A stretch of 53,268 bases of DNA from Cohaesibacter celericrescens (GCF_002866925.1 NZ_PKUQ01000010.1:71871-125138), one strand, 5' to 3'. Positions 9,328 through 19,238 are shown, counted from the first letter of the stretch. Notes: generated from the letters alone by a model not told the origin. Numbers and translations: made by a program.

Positions 9328-9654
9328 TCATTCGCCCTCGCCAAAACGATCATCAATGAGACTGGAAATAGCATCCAGCACATCTTTTGCGTCACTTCCC
9401 GATGCCACCACGTCAATGCAGCACCCCGGCGCTGCAGCGAGCATCATCAACCCCATGATAGAATTACCGCACACCGATTGACCATCCTTTGAGACAGTAA
9501 CGGCAGCATCGAACTGATCAACCAACTGGACAAATTTTGCTGAGGCTCTGGCATGCAGACCACGCTTATTCTTGATAGTTAGTCGATCGGAAACAGGATT
9601 TTGTGACACGGAAACCGCTGTGCTTTCTAATTGCAAATCATGAAGGCCAGCCAC
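9328..9654 (-). CDS. ptsH: Phosphocarrier protein HPr
   Basis: 108 residues, slightly longer than the usual 85-90 because of about 20 extra N-terminal residues. RGLHARASAKF carries the phosphorylatable active-site His, and GNSIMGLMML is the equivalent of the Ser-46 region that HPr kinase phosphorylates. The fold hallmark GLHAR…SIMGLMxLAA is intact. The GTG start shares a base with the EIIA stop codon (TAGTG), so translation is coupled to the upstream EIIA gene. With HprK and EIIA and no sugar-specific EIIB/EIIC nearby, it belongs to the regulatory (non-transporting) PTS of alphaproteobacteria. A downstream start would give a normal-length HPr and cannot be excluded. Confidence 0.93.
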   Translation of the reverse strand: MAGLHDLQLESTAVSVSQNPVSDRLTIKNKRGLHARASAKFVQLVDQFDAAVTVSKDGQSVCGNSIMGLMMLAAAPGCCIDVVASGSDAKDVLDAISSLIDDRFGEGE

Positions 9655-10055
9655 TATTCACCCGATAGCAGCTTGCTGGCAATGTTAATGTATTTCCTGC
9701 CGGCTTCACAAGCTTCATTTACGGCTTCAATGATTGAACGATCAGCACGCACACTGGCGAGCTTGATCAACATCGGCAAATTCACGCCCGCAATCACCTC
9801 GATGCGATCCTTATCCATCACCGAAATCGCCATATTCGACGGCGTACCACCAAACATGTCAGTCAACAAGACAACGCCGTGATTTTTATCGACGGTTTCT
9901 ACCGCATCAAGAATATCCTGCCGACGCTGCTCCATGTCATCATCTGGCCCGATGCAGATGGTTTCAATCTGCTCCTGAGGTCCAACAACATGCTCTAGAG
10001 CGGACCGGAATTCTTCGGCCAAACGACCGTGTGTAACAAGAACAAGACCAATCAT
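9654..10055 (-). CDS. manX: PTS mannose-family EIIA protein
   Basis: 133 residues, a stand-alone EIIA-Man domain of normal length. The phosphorylated histidine is His-9 in GLVLVTHGRLAEEF, and the conserved VVLLTDMFGGTPSN motif (about 61-74) is present. It receives phosphate from HPr in the cytoplasm. No partner EIIB or EIIC gene follows, so the protein is likely to act as a regulator rather than in sugar uptake. It lies between hprK (151-base gap) and ptsH (one-base overlap). Confidence 0.93.
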   Translation of the reverse strand: MIGLVLVTHGRLAEEFRSALEHVVGPQEQIETICIGPDDDMEQRRQDILDAVETVDKNHGVVLLTDMFGGTPSNMAISVMDKDRIEVIAGVNLPMLIKLASVRADRSIIEAVNEACEAGRKYINIASKLLSGE

Positions 10056-10206
10056 GCTGTGTCAGCTCTCCTTTTCCTCGGTGCTTGGCGACCCTAGGGG
10101 CAGGATCTTGCCATCTGATCACAAAATGTGCACCGAATGCACTAAAGGTTTGTCTATCTTCACCACTCACGTGCCGAACGCAAGCCCTAAAGTCGATGCA
10201 TGGCGG

Positions 10207-10779
10207 CTAGCAGCCATCCTTCCATGTGGATAGACGGGCAAAAATCAATTCTGAAGCAGCCAAAGCCGATCTTTGGGGTACCGACATGCGCGCAATGGAG
10301 TGGCCCAAACAGTCGACAACTCCATTTTCTCTGGTTGGCATGCGCTCCATTTGAACTGGGTGAACCAAATCAACAAGCAAAGACACAACGGCTTGCTCAA
10401 CAAAATCATCTCGAGAGATTGATATGACGCCCACCCCCCGCACTTCTTCAAGTCTGCGAGTGACGACTGGTGCAAAGGCCAACAAAGGCGGACAAGCCGA
10501 TGCAACCGTTTGTTTAAACCGCAGAGGTGCCCGGGCCAACTGAATGTAGTCATCGCTGATCAGAGCCGAATAAAGTCCTTTCCAATCGGCTTGCTGCCGC
10601 AATTGCCGCTGTAAGAAAGACTTGCCGCTACCCGTCGGCCCTCGCAACAAAACACAAAAGCGCCCAAGTACAACTGCGGCAGCATGCATGGTCTGAGCGT
10701 GAGCGCGCAAATGAGCAGGCAGTTCAAAAAGAGGCCCATCACATGTCTGATCTGAGTCGGGATCAAGATACAGAGGCAT
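10207..10779 (-). CDS. hprK: HPr kinase/phosphorylase, short alphaproteobacterial form
   Basis: About 190 residues, only the C-terminal catalytic domain; the N-terminal domain of Firmicutes HprK (about 310 residues in total) is absent, as is normal in alphaproteobacteria. Walker A is GPTGSGKS, followed by ALISDDYIQL, where the catalytic acidic residues lie, and a VRGVGV segment resembling the family's GxRGIG motif. It phosphorylates HPr on serine. I prefer the ATG at 10779 to the GTG at 10782 because AGGAGAG sits 4 bases before the ATG. It lies just downstream of chvG, which is the conserved rhizobial order and suggests coupling of the ChvG/ChvI signal to the PTS. Confidence 0.9.
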   Translation of the reverse strand: MPLYLDPDSDQTCDGPLFELPAHLRAHAQTMHAAAVVLGRFCVLLRGPTGSGKSFLQRQLRQQADWKGLYSALISDDYIQLARAPLRFKQTVASACPPLLAFAPVVTRRLEEVRGVGVISISRDDFVEQAVVSLLVDLVHPVQMERMPTRENGVVDCLGHSIARMSVPQRSALAASELIFARLSTWKDGC

Positions 10780-10831
10780 CACCCTCTCCTGCTAAACTGG
10801 AATTTGGTCTCTGGCATTGGCCAAAAACAGC

Positions 10832-12661
10832 TTAGCGCGATTGATCGGAAATTGAATCTGTTTTTTTCGTCGCGCGGCTGGCAATGGCAGGCAGAGACAC
10901 AGTAAACCGAGCGCCCACCACGACAGGCTCTTGGTCGCTTTCCTCTTCACGCAAGCGATTGGACGCTTTGATTGTTCCTTGATAGGCCTCAATAATTTGT
11001 TGGGATATCGACAGGCCTAGACCTGAGTTCTGCCCAAAATCCTCGCCTTCCGGTCTGTCGGTATAGAAGCGCTCAAAGACTCGGTTTACATCCTCGGCCT
11101 GAATGCCCCTTCCGTCATCATCAACGGTCACGACGACATAGCCGCCCTTGCGAGCCAAGCCAACATGAACCTGCCCACCTTCCGGCGTGAAGGAACGCGC
11201 GTTATCAATCAGATTGACAAAAACCTGCCCCAACCGGCTATCACTGCCGTTCACTCGATAAAAGACAGAGGGATCATCGGTCTCGTTCCCCAGTGCCAAA
11301 GCGACGCTGACGTCGGATTTTGATCCGATTTCATTTTGTATTTCTACAATAGTTCCAAGCAGCGCATATAAATCGATGGTTTCCGATTCTTGCCTTGCCA
11401 ACTCAGCATCCAAGCGCGATGCATCCGAAATATCGGAAATCAAACGATCAAGACGGCGCACATCATGCAAGATAATATTAATAAGTCGTTCGTGGGAGTC
11501 CGGGTTTTTGGCAAGCGGCAAGGTTTCAACAGCAGAACGCAATGAGGTCAGCGGATTTTTCAATTCATGCGCGACATCTGCAGCAAAGGCTTCGATCGCA
11601 TCCATGCGTTGGTAGAGCGTTTTGGTCATATCTCGCAGGGACTTGCTCAGCTGCCCGATTTCGTCCTTGCGATCAGAAAAATCAGGAATTTGTTCACGGT
11701 CTTTGACGCCACGCCGCACCCGTTCCGCAGCCTCAGACAGCTTACGCACCGGCCCCGCGATCGTCCCTGCCAACAAGATTGATAGCGTGCCCGTCACCAG
11801 CGCCGAAATGAGAAACAACCGGACGATGCCCCACCGTTCGGCCTGAACAATTTCGTCGATTTCTCCATCCCGCGTAGAAAGCAAGAGTGCCCCAGCAATG
11901 ACGCGCGTCCGCTGGATCGGCACAGCAACCGAAACGATCAAGCGCCCCTTGTCATTTACCCGAACTATGGACGCTGAAGTACCATCAAGCGCCAAAGCCA
12001 CTTCAGGATAACCACGCCCGTCTGTGCTGCCTAACTCTTTATAAAGCGGCAAGTCGGCCTGACGTAGCCAACTGATGAACCGATCCCATTTTTCCCTCCA
12101 TGTTTCATCATGCACCTGCACTGGATCGTCCAGATCAAATCTCAAGATTCCGCGCGCGTGCAACTGGCGGGAATCAATGACCAGATTGCCAGTCACATCA
12201 TAGATGCGCGCTCGGGTATCTGTGGGAGAAATAGCGGCGCGCAAAATGGGCGCCGCGCGCTCGGGATCAATCGGAAAATCAAAAAAACCGAAAGTATCAT
12301 CTGCTGGAGTAAACGTTTCCCCGGCCTGAAGCTCCAGCAATCGGTCAGGATTGATGGTGATCGCATCTGCCTCAGAGGCAGCAGATGCCGAGACAGCTCC
12401 AGCGATAATCTTGCCCTGACTGAGCAAAGATGTAACCCGTGCATCGATCAATCCTTCCCGAAACTGGTTGAGATAGAGGATACCAAGCACCAGTACAGCC
12501 AGAGCTGCAAGATTAAGAAAAACAATGCGCCGGGTCAGAGAAGAAAAAGCAACAGAAGACGTCAAACGCCTGAACAGCGAACGGACGCGACGACCGCCAT
12601 TTCGGAAGACCTTGCGTTTTCTTTTCTGTTCCAAATCATTTCGCTCGTTTTTCTGCAGCAT
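10832..12661 (-). CDS. chvG: Sensor histidine kinase ChvG (ExoS-type)
   Basis: 609 residues. A basic cytoplasmic N terminus, a first membrane helix (IVFLNLAALAVLVLGILYL, about 46-65), a periplasmic sensor domain of about 210 residues, and a second helix (LFLISALVTGTLSILLAG, about 286-303), followed by HAMP (AGPVRKLSEAAERV). The H-box AADVAHELKNPLTSLR carries the phosphorylated His. The N-box NLIDNARSFTPEGG, G1 VDDDGRG and G2 SGLGLSI motifs complete the ATPase domain. In rhizobia this kinase responds to acid and to envelope or host conditions, and signals to ChvI. Chromosomal order chvI-chvG-hprK matches rhizobia. The start is the ATG at 12661, with a weak GGAAAAG upstream. Confidence 0.93.
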   Translation of the reverse strand: MLQKNERNDLEQKRKRKVFRNGGRRVRSLFRRLTSSVAFSSLTRRIVFLNLAALAVLVLGILYLNQFREGLIDARVTSLLSQGKIIAGAVSASAASEADAITINPDRLLELQAGETFTPADDTFGFFDFPIDPERAAPILRAAISPTDTRARIYDVTGNLVIDSRQLHARGILRFDLDDPVQVHDETWREKWDRFISWLRQADLPLYKELGSTDGRGYPEVALALDGTSASIVRVNDKGRLIVSVAVPIQRTRVIAGALLLSTRDGEIDEIVQAERWGIVRLFLISALVTGTLSILLAGTIAGPVRKLSEAAERVRRGVKDREQIPDFSDRKDEIGQLSKSLRDMTKTLYQRMDAIEAFAADVAHELKNPLTSLRSAVETLPLAKNPDSHERLINIILHDVRRLDRLISDISDASRLDAELARQESETIDLYALLGTIVEIQNEIGSKSDVSVALALGNETDDPSVFYRVNGSDSRLGQVFVNLIDNARSFTPEGGQVHVGLARKGGYVVVTVDDDGRGIQAEDVNRVFERFYTDRPEGEDFGQNSGLGLSISQQIIEAYQGTIKASNRLREEESDQEPVVVGARFTVSLPAIASRATKKTDSISDQSR

Positions 12662-13018
12662 AACTTTTCCGAACCGGACCGATCGCCCAAAACGAACGCA
12701 TTCGGCCCGATCTATTGACCTTTAGTGAGCCATTGAATCAACACCATCACCAATGCAACCGAAGAGAGTACTGGCGTTATCAACGCTCCGAACAGGGCCA
12801 TCTGAAACGGCGATGGTCACGACCTATTAAAGCAGTTGGCGACCAAACAAAGCGTTCCGAAGGGTCGGAAAACCGACCCCACCTCGCTTTTATACAGTCA
12901 ATCGAAACAGGTTTCAAAATTGGTATCGTTAGATGTCATTGACCCTTGTTGTATCGATCAAATCAGGTCAGGCGAAACCCTTGTTGCAAACAACGCAAAC
13001 CCGCCTGTCCCATCTGGT
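12662..13018. other. Spacer between chvI and chvG; no gene recognised
   Basis: 357 bases separate the two regulators. I see no coding frame with family resemblance and no clear terminator. The length leaves room for a separate chvG promoter. Confidence 0.5.
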
Positions 13019-13732
13019 CTAGAGCGGTTGCTCACGAAAACGATAACCAACCCCATATAATGTTTCGATCATATCAAAATTATCATCGACAACTTTGAAC
13101 TTTTTGCGCAGCCTTTTGATGTGACTGTCGATGGTGCGATCATCTACATAAACCTGATCTTCATACGCCGCATCCATCAGGGCATTGCGGCTTTTGACCA
13201 CGCCTGGGCGCTGAGCCAATGAAAATAGGATAAGAAACTCCGTCACCGTTAGCGTCACCGCTTTTCCGCCCCACGTACAAGTATGGCGCTCCTGATCCAT
13301 TGATAGCTGGCCACGTTCAAGCATATCCGACTTGTCAGTCTGAGCACCGACTTTCACAGCGGCTTCACGGGCCTGTGCACGACGCAAAACCGCCTTTACC
13401 CGCTCAACCAACAGGCGCTGAGAGAAGGGTTTATGGATAAAATCGTCAGCGCCCATCTTCAAGCCAAACAACTCATCAATCTCTTCGTCCTTGGACGTAA
13501 GAAAGATAACGGGCAGATCTGTTTTTTGCCGCAAACGACGCAACAGTTCCATCCCGTCCATGCGCGGCATTTTAATGTCCAAAATCGCGAGGTCGGGCGG
13601 TGCATGCAATATGCCGTCCAGCCCGGACGAACCGTCCGTGTAGGTATCTACTTTATACCCTTCGCTTTCCAGTGCGATGGACACTGAAGTCAAAATATTG
13701 CGATCGTCATCGACAAGGGCAATGGTTGCCAC
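13019..13732 (-). CDS. chvI: Response regulator ChvI (OmpR family)
   Basis: 237 residues. Receiver domain with the acidic pocket VDDD near residues 7-10, phospho-acceptor Asp in [12 protein letters not shown] (about residue 52), FLTSKDE (Thr switch) and HKPFS (conserved Lys). It is followed by a winged-helix domain (about 140-237) with [25 protein letters not shown] and [10 protein letters not shown]. It is a DNA-binding transcription factor phosphorylated by ChvG. The start is GTG at 13732, with AAGGA 6 bases before it. It is transcribed away from pckA. Confidence 0.95.
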   Translation of the reverse strand: MATIALVDDDRNILTSVSIALESEGYKVDTYTDGSSGLDGILHAPPDLAILDIKMPRMDGMELLRRLRQKTDLPVIFLTSKDEEIDELFGLKMGADDFIHKPFSQRLLVERVKAVLRRAQAREAAVKVGAQTDKSDMLERGQLSMDQERHTCTWGGKAVTLTVTEFLILFSLAQRPGVVKSRNALMDAAYEDQVYVDDRTIDSHIKRLRKKFKVVDDNFDMIETLYGVGYRFREQPL

Positions 13733-14398
13733 GCCGTTTCCTTTCCTTGATCGTCCCGCATACGCAAAAAGCGTTGAATGCAGAAGAGTCTGTTCCGCCG
13801 GTCATTGTTATCAACAAACATAAGACATGGAGCGAATTTAGCTCTGCTTTTGCTACCTGACAGATATGCCAAAAACACAGCTCTGTCACCTTGGTTGCAG
13901 ACCTAAAGGGCGAAAGCTGCAAAATTGTGGCAACAACACCCAGTTCCCCCACTTACAAAATTTGTAACGATTGCAAAAATTATTGGCGGCTTTCGGCCAA
14001 TTCTTTTCTCCCCACTGACGGTAAATTAACGGGGGAAAACCGCAAAACCTTATCATAAAGTGTAATATTCGAAGCCATTTCCATCAGGTTAAGTGCTTAT
14101 AAGTTGTTGATTTCCGCAAGCGCAGTTTTGCGAAATATCAACGACACGACAAATTTACGCGGCTATGACATGCCCAGTGTTCGGCATTAGGACTGTTACG
14201 GAGCCCGACCTGATAAAGAAAAGACGAAGGTCAGGCAGTTTTCTGGAAACATGTGTCGTGTAAAGAGCGGTGCCACCCGCCAAACGATACAAGATTCACA
14301 GACCTTGGCGAACCGAAGATTGAACTGCAAAAGTACGATCGGACTGACCATACAGGTCAGTTTTTTACAACTTAAGAGTGTCTCAAGGGGCTTGAAAA
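13733..14398. other. Divergent chvI/pckA intergenic region with a long pckA leader
   Basis: 666 bases hold the promoters of chvI (minus) and pckA (plus). Two secondary structures stand out on the pckA side: an imperfect inverted repeat at 14106-14142 (GTTGAT…ATCAAC ends, with TTGCG/CGCAA inside), and a terminator-like hairpin at 14343-14366, listed separately. I cannot place a confident -35/-10 pair. Confidence 0.5.
14343..14366 (+). promoter_or_regulatory. Terminator-like hairpin in the pckA leader
   Basis: ACTGACC (14343-14349) pairs with GGTCAGT (14355-14361) around ATACA and is followed by five more T. It ends 32 bases before the pckA start. If transcription begins upstream this could act as an attenuator. 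A competing partner, GACCTG at 14208-14213, can pair with CAGGTC inside the 3' arm. Confidence 0.4.
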
Positions 14399-15997
14399 GT
14401 GAAACAATTCGGCAAATGGAACGAATCCTATGGCGTAGACAAAGCTGGTCTGCGTAACCTCGGCAGCGTACATTGGAACTATCGTTTTCCTAAACTGGTA
14501 GAAGAAGCACTGGTGCGCAAAGAAGGACGTTTGATCTATGGCGGCGCTTTCGCTGTAGATACAGGCAAGCACACTGGTCGCTCTCCCAAAGACAAATTTA
14601 CCGTGCGTGACGCTACCACCGAAAATACTATTTGGTGGGACAACAACAAAGCAATGACGCCAGAAGCTTTCGACCTGCTGCATGCAGACATGATGGCCTA
14701 TGCAGAAGGCAAAGAACTTTTTGCTCAGGACCTTTATGGTGGAGCTGATGTCGAGCATCGCCTGCCAACCCGTGTCGTAACCGAGCTTGCTTGGCAGTCT
14801 CATTTTATCCGCAACATGTTGATCCGTCCGGAATATGAAGAACTTGCTTCTTTTGTTCCAGAGCTGACAGTGATCGACTTCCCAGAGTTTAAAGCAGATC
14901 CTGAAAAATACGGTGTTCGTTCTGAAACCTGCATCGCGATCAACCTGACCAAAAAAATCATTCTGGTTGCCGGTTCTTCTTACGCTGGGGAAATCAAGAA
15001 ATCAGTATTCACAACACTGAACTACTTGATGCCAGAAAAGAACATCATGCCAATGCACTGCTCCGCAAACGTTGGCCCTGATGGTGACACCGCGATCTTC
15101 TTCGGCCTTTCCGGTACGGGTAAAACCACCCTGTCTGCTGATCCAAACCGCACATTGATCGGTGATGACGAGCACGGCTGGGGCGAAAACGGCGTCTTCA
15201 ACTTCGAAGGCGGCTGCTACGCAAAAACAATCCGTCTGTCTGAAGAAGCCGAGCCTGAAATTTTCGCAACCACGCATACATTTGGTGCGATCGTTGAAAA
15301 CATGGTTATCGATCCAATCACCGATATCCCTGATTACAATGATGGTTCGAAAACTGAAAACACTCGTGTTTCTTACCCAATCGACTTTATTCCGAACGCA
15401 TCCCTAACCGGCCGCGCTCCACAGCCTAAAAACATCATCATGCTGACCGCCGACGCTTTCGGTGTTCTGCCTCCGATTGCCAAACTGACACCAGAACAGG
15501 CCATGTATCACTTCCTGTCTGGTTACACCGCGAAAGTGGCCGGCACTGAAAAAGGCGTAACTGAACCAGAAGCAACCTTCTCTACTTGCTTCGGCGCTCC
15601 ATTCATGCCTCGCCATCCTTCCGAATATGGCAACCTGCTGCGTGAAATGATGGAAAAACATCAGGTAACCTGCTGGCTGGTTAACACCGGTTGGACCGGT
15701 GGTCCTTACGGTGTTGGCTCCCGCATGCCAATCAAAGCAACCCGCGCTCTGCTAACTGCAGCGCTTGACGGTTCTTTGGCTAACATGGACTTCCGCACCA
15801 ACGACTTCTTCGGCATTCAGGTTCCTCTGTCATGCCCTGGTGTTGATGACAAACTGCTAATGCCACGCGATACTTGGGCTGATAAAGCTGCCTTTGACGC
15901 ACAGGCCAAAAAATTGGCTGGTATGTTCGTGAAAAACTTCGAATACTACCTTCCACATGTTGACGAAGCTGTGAAAGCAGCTGCTCCTAAAGCCTAA
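14399..15997 (+). CDS. pckA: Phosphoenolpyruvate carboxykinase (ATP)
   Basis: 532 residues, full length. It converts oxaloacetate plus ATP to PEP, the first committed step of gluconeogenesis, in the cytoplasm. The P-loop [15 protein letters not shown] lies near residue 235-250, with the metal/substrate loop IGDDEHGW after it, and GRSPKDKF near the N terminus is the conserved substrate-side motif. The start is GTG at 14399, with AAGGGG 8 bases upstream. A strong terminator follows. The codon choice (AAC for Asn, CTG for Leu, GAA for Glu, many GGT/CGT) looks more biased than in neighbouring genes, which fits high expression. Confidence 0.97.
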   Translation: MKQFGKWNESYGVDKAGLRNLGSVHWNYRFPKLVEEALVRKEGRLIYGGAFAVDTGKHTGRSPKDKFTVRDATTENTIWWDNNKAMTPEAFDLLHADMMAYAEGKELFAQDLYGGADVEHRLPTRVVTELAWQSHFIRNMLIRPEYEELASFVPELTVIDFPEFKADPEKYGVRSETCIAINLTKKIILVAGSSYAGEIKKSVFTTLNYLMPEKNIMPMHCSANVGPDGDTAIFFGLSGTGKTTLSADPNRTLIGDDEHGWGENGVFNFEGGCYAKTIRLSEEAEPEIFATTHTFGAIVENMVIDPITDIPDYNDGSKTENTRVSYPIDFIPNASLTGRAPQPKNIIMLTADAFGVLPPIAKLTPEQAMYHFLSGYTAKVAGTEKGVTEPEATFSTCFGAPFMPRHPSEYGNLLREMMEKHQVTCWLVNTGWTGGPYGVGSRMPIKATRALLTAALDGSLANMDFRTNDFFGIQVPLSCPGVDDKLLMPRDTWADKAAFDAQAKKLAGMFVKNFEYYLPHVDEAVKAAAPKA

Positions 15998-16023
15998 GTT
16001 TGGGCAGTCAATCAAAAACAGAA

Positions 16024-16049
16024 GGCCCGCCATTGGCGGGCCTTTTTTT
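16024..16049 (+). terminator. Terminator of pckA
   Basis: GGCCCGCC (16024-16031) and GGCGGGCC (16035-16042) with a 3-base loop, followed by T7. Confidence 0.93.
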
Positions 16050-16076
16050 ATGCGCGGTCTCTCAAGAACCGAAGAA

Positions 16077-16817
16077 TCAGACCGTCAAAATAATCGGGCC
16101 ATTTTTACTAATCACCACGGAATGCTCGAACTGTGCCGTCAGACAACCGGGCGTAAACAGTTCCCATTCCCGGTCGCCGTCATTGGCATAATCCGCTCCA
16201 GTAGACAGAAAAGGCTCAATCGCTAACACCATCCCGTCCAAAAGCAACCGGCGGTCTGCGCGGTCAGGGATCGCCAGGATTTCGGGTTTATCGTGCAAAG
16301 TAGTGCCAACCCCGTGACAGCCGAGCAGATTTTCGATGATCGAATAACCACCTGCTTTCGCGACCTTTTGGAATGCCTTTGGAATGACCTGCATCGGAGC
16401 ACCCGCCCTAAGGCCTAGAATCGCCTTGTCGCGCGCCCGTTTGGCGGCGGCAACAATCGCTTCTTTTTCCGGTGCTATTGGGGGCAAGATAAAGGTTGCG
16501 CCAGCGTCGGTAAAATACCCATTTTTGCAGGCTGATACATCGATATTAACCAGATCGCCTGCTTTCATCGTCTGCCCGTCAGCCCAACCATGAGCAATCA
16601 CCGGTTCAATCGAAATACAGGTCGCACCGGGGAAACTGTAAATCTTTTCGGGGGCAGATTCCGCACCCTCTTGTTCCAATATCGTGCGCGCCAGATCATC
16701 CAGCTCTTTCGCTGTCATCCCCGCTTCTAAGGCCGCCCCCATTTCACGAATGGTGCGAGCAACCGCGCGGCCGCAGGCTTTGAGTCCTTCTAACTGGTCA
16801 TTGTTGGTGACGATCAT
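16077..16817 (-). CDS. map: Methionine aminopeptidase, type I
   Basis: 246 residues from the ATG at 16817. The open frame continues to 16880, but those 21 extra residues (Pro/His/Trp-rich) lack family resemblance. It removes N-terminal Met from nascent proteins. The metal-ligand motifs are visible: VIAHGW, VNIDVSACKNGYFTDAGATF (two Asp), GCHGVGTTLH (His), LAIEPF (Glu) and QFEHSVVIS (Glu). All five ligands are present, so it should be active. It is convergent with pckA and divergent from the nitroreductase gene. It may be a second map copy, as many proteobacteria carry one apart from the rpsB locus; this cannot be told from the window. Confidence 0.92.
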   Translation of the reverse strand: MIVTNNDQLEGLKACGRAVARTIREMGAALEAGMTAKELDDLARTILEQEGAESAPEKIYSFPGATCISIEPVIAHGWADGQTMKAGDLVNIDVSACKNGYFTDAGATFILPPIAPEKEAIVAAAKRARDKAILGLRAGAPMQVIPKAFQKVAKAGGYSIIENLLGCHGVGTTLHDKPEILAIPDRADRRLLLDGMVLAIEPFLSTGADYANDGDREWELFTPGCLTAQFEHSVVISKNGPIILTV

Positions 16818-16961
16818 CTTTTTGTGCCCATTTGAATGTTTGGGAGGAGGCCAAATCGGACTGAGGCAGTGCCAGATCATTTGCGGCCAACAAGCATGCA
16901 GCTTATAAAGTTCTCATTCACCATTGGCAAGTTGTGCTTATGTGCCGCAGAGGAGAAAACA

Positions 16962-17630
16962 TTGGTCTCGCAAGAAATAACTGTCCCGCTCACTTTTAGC
17001 ACCCTGCCCGAAGAGGAAATGCAGCTGCGTGCTGATGCATTTTTTGAATTGATGCGTAAGCGTCGCACGGTACGGGACTTTTCCGACCAGCCAGTCCCTC
17101 GCGAAATCATCGAGACATGTGTGGCAGCTGCCGGCCGCGCACCATCGGGAGCCAATCAGCAGCCTTGGACCTTTGCCTGCATCTCCAACCCAGTCATCAA
17201 GCGCCAAATACGATTGGCTGCGGAGGAAGAAGAGCGCAGTTTCTACAATGGTCGCGCAGGCGAGGAATGGCTTGATGCTCTGGCCCATTTGGGCACAGAT
17301 GCCGACAAACCTTTTTTAGAAAAAGCCCCTTGGTTGATTGCAATTTTTGGTCAGCGCTGGGGCATAAACGAAGATGGCAGCCGCAAAAAACACTATTATG
17401 TTCCCGAATCCGTCAACATTGCCACGGGTTTTCTGATTGCAGCCTTGCATCAAGCGGGGCTGGCCACACTGACCCACACGCCTGCGCCGATGTCTTTTTT
17501 GACTCAAATCTGCGGACGGCCGGATAATGAAAAACCATACATCCTGCTGGTGGTCGGCTATCCAAAAGACGGAGCGACGGTGCCCGATATCGAGAAAAAG
17601 TCGTTAGACGAGATTAGCGTTTGGCTTTAG
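16962..17630 (+). CDS. Nitroreductase-family flavoprotein
   Basis: About 222 residues. FMN-dependent oxidoreductase fold. [15 protein letters not shown] is the N-terminal FMN-binding motif, [16 protein letters not shown] the second, and [21 protein letters not shown] the third. The overall layout resembles the BluB / iodotyrosine-deiodinase branch more than the NfsB branch, but the substrate is unknown. I set the start at TTG 16962 because AGGAG lies 6 bases ahead of it; the upstream in-frame ATGs at 16836 and 16896 have no ribosome-binding site and would overlap or abut the map promoter. Ends at a bidirectional terminator. Confidence 0.83.
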   Translation: MVSQEITVPLTFSTLPEEEMQLRADAFFELMRKRRTVRDFSDQPVPREIIETCVAAAGRAPSGANQQPWTFACISNPVIKRQIRLAAEEEERSFYNGRAGEEWLDALAHLGTDADKPFLEKAPWLIAIFGQRWGINEDGSRKKHYYVPESVNIATGFLIAALHQAGLATLTHTPAPMSFLTQICGRPDNEKPYILLVVGYPKDGATVPDIEKKSLDEISVWL

Positions 17631-17654
17631 CAGTCATAAGTCTTGTAACGAAAA

Positions 17655-17680
17655 AAAGGCCCACCAAACGGTGGGCCTTT
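17655..17680. terminator. Bidirectional terminator between nitroreductase and choice-of-anchor I genes
   Basis: AAAGGCCCACC (17655-17665) and GGTGGGCCTTT (17670-17680), 11-bp perfect stem with loop AAAC and further A residues to the left. It serves both convergent genes. Confidence 0.9.
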
Positions 17681-17708
17681 GATGCTTTACCACCATCCAG
17701 GAGTTGGC

Positions 17709-19238
17709 TCATTTCACTGCATAGAGCGTGGTAGAGCCGGACACCTCGTTAGCAACTGCAATCATCGCTTCGCCATTGGGGCTGTCCTTCGCGGCAATGA
17801 AGGCGATGCCCTCGGGCGCAATGTCCCCTGCCGTCATTTTTTCTGCACTTCCGTCCAGTTTCACATTGTTTGCATAGGTAACAAAAGCGGCATTGGCAGG
17901 ATCGGTAATGTCATAAACCATCACGCCACCGGTGCGCTCCAACCCGATGAACGCATAATGTTTGCCACCGACCATGCCAAGCGCCAGCGCTTCTGGCTCG
18001 GCACCCTTATCATCAGAGCGATTGTCGAAGCTCTCATTGGCCCCTTGGCTGTTAAAAGCAGTGGGCATCAGCTCAGCCAGCTTGGCTTCAATCTCCGTAC
18101 CGGAATCAAAAACCATTTCGCCCATTTCATTAAAGATCGAGAAAGACCGGCCTCCATAGCCATAAATGGCGTCAAAATCACCGTCGCCATCGGTATCACC
18201 CTTGGCTGTGGTGATTTTCAAACGGCCAAGATTTTTCTCATCTTGCAGCTCGGCTGCATTTGGAAAAGCCTTTTCATCCAGTTTAACTTTGCCCAAACGG
18301 GTTTCTTCTGAATAGCCATCATAGTCGCGGCTATCGCCTTCGTTGGCCATGACGACATAATTGATGCCATCCTTGGCAAAAGCCTGAATGGTGTCAGGCA
18401 TGCGCATAGACAGCACAGGCCAGTTTTTGCGATTGATACCGCCGTCTTTGTCAGACAGATCCACCAGATGCTTGGAATAGTCCTGAAAACCCAGTGTGAA
18501 GACATTTTTCAACGTGCCGCTTGCCGTATCGACCACGGCCATAGCGTTGTTTTCCTGTAAGGAAACAAATGCGGTTTCGCTGTCTGGGGTGATCGCGACA
18601 TATTCCGGCTCAATATCTTGCGCAATGCTGATACCCTCTGGCGACGGAGTATGAAACTCGACGCCCAATAGATCCGCATTCACATTGTCAAAGGAGACGG
18701 TTTTGACCTCAAGAGAAGGGATCGAAACAATGGAGACTGTGCCTTCAGGGTCGGTTTTGTAATCGCTCGATGGCTCGCCTTCGTTGGCAACCACCACAAA
18801 TTCGCCGTTAGGGGCAAAAGCAACGGAATCAGGCAACGCGCCAATAGTGACTTCGCCAACCAATGTTCCATCCGTTTTATAAAGCACCAGTTTGCCAGCA
18901 TCTTGCTTTGGCTTCACTTCCACAGCGATAGCAACATATCCCCCATGCACTGACACGGAGTTGGCACCATGGCCATGTTTAGTAACATCAATGGCGCCGG
19001 TTTTCTTGATCACGGACGGATTTGAAATGTCTAAAATATCGATGCTTTTGTCCGCGCCATTGACGACATAAAGCCTTTTGCCTGCCTTGTCATAGGACAC
19101 CACTTCGGCTGCGCCTTCGTCAAAGGTCTTTGTCTCATAGGAGCTGATCGGCTCCAGAGTAAGAGCTGCAGCATGCGAGGCCAGTGAAAGCGTCAAGCAA
19201 CTGGCCAAAAGCAGCGCCTTGGAAGAAATGTTCAACAT
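17709..19238 (-). CDS. Choice-of-anchor I domain protein, exported beta-propeller
   Basis: 509 residues with a signal peptide (MLNISSKALLLASCLTLSLASHAAA). The repeated blades (AAEVVSYDKAGKRLYVVNGAD, PDSVAFAPNGEFVVVANEGEPS, EPEYVAITPDSETAFVSLQEN, NYVVMANEGDSRDYDGYSEE, GKHYAFIGLERTGGVMVYDI) are those of the choice-of-anchor I family, a seven-bladed-propeller-like fold sometimes attached to phosphatase or esterase domains. A Ca-binding-like DTDGDGDFDAIYGYGGRSF loop lies near residue 350. It is probably secreted or periplasmic. The enzymatic role, if any, is unknown. The start ATG has GGGGATC upstream. Confidence 0.82.
   Translation of the reverse strand: MLNISSKALLLASCLTLSLASHAAALTLEPISSYETKTFDEGAAEVVSYDKAGKRLYVVNGADKSIDILDISNPSVIKKTGAIDVTKHGHGANSVSVHGGYVAIAVEVKPKQDAGKLVLYKTDGTLVGEVTIGALPDSVAFAPNGEFVVVANEGEPSSDYKTDPEGTVSIVSIPSLEVKTVSFDNVNADLLGVEFHTPSPEGISIAQDIEPEYVAITPDSETAFVSLQENNAMAVVDTASGTLKNVFTLGFQDYSKHLVDLSDKDGGINRKNWPVLSMRMPDTIQAFAKDGINYVVMANEGDSRDYDGYSEETRLGKVKLDEKAFPNAAELQDEKNLGRLKITTAKGDTDGDGDFDAIYGYGGRSFSIFNEMGEMVFDSGTEIEAKLAELMPTAFNSQGANESFDNRSDDKGAEPEALALGMVGGKHYAFIGLERTGGVMVYDITDPANAAFVTYANNVKLDGSAEKMTAGDIAPEGIAFIAAKDSPNGEAMIAVANEVSGSTTLYAVK

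Noticed and set aside
9225..14040. The 12-base string ACGGGGGAAAAC occurs twice, at 9225-9236 and 14029-14040
   Set aside because: In a window of this size dozens of repeated 12-mers are expected by chance, and the two sites have no matching context.
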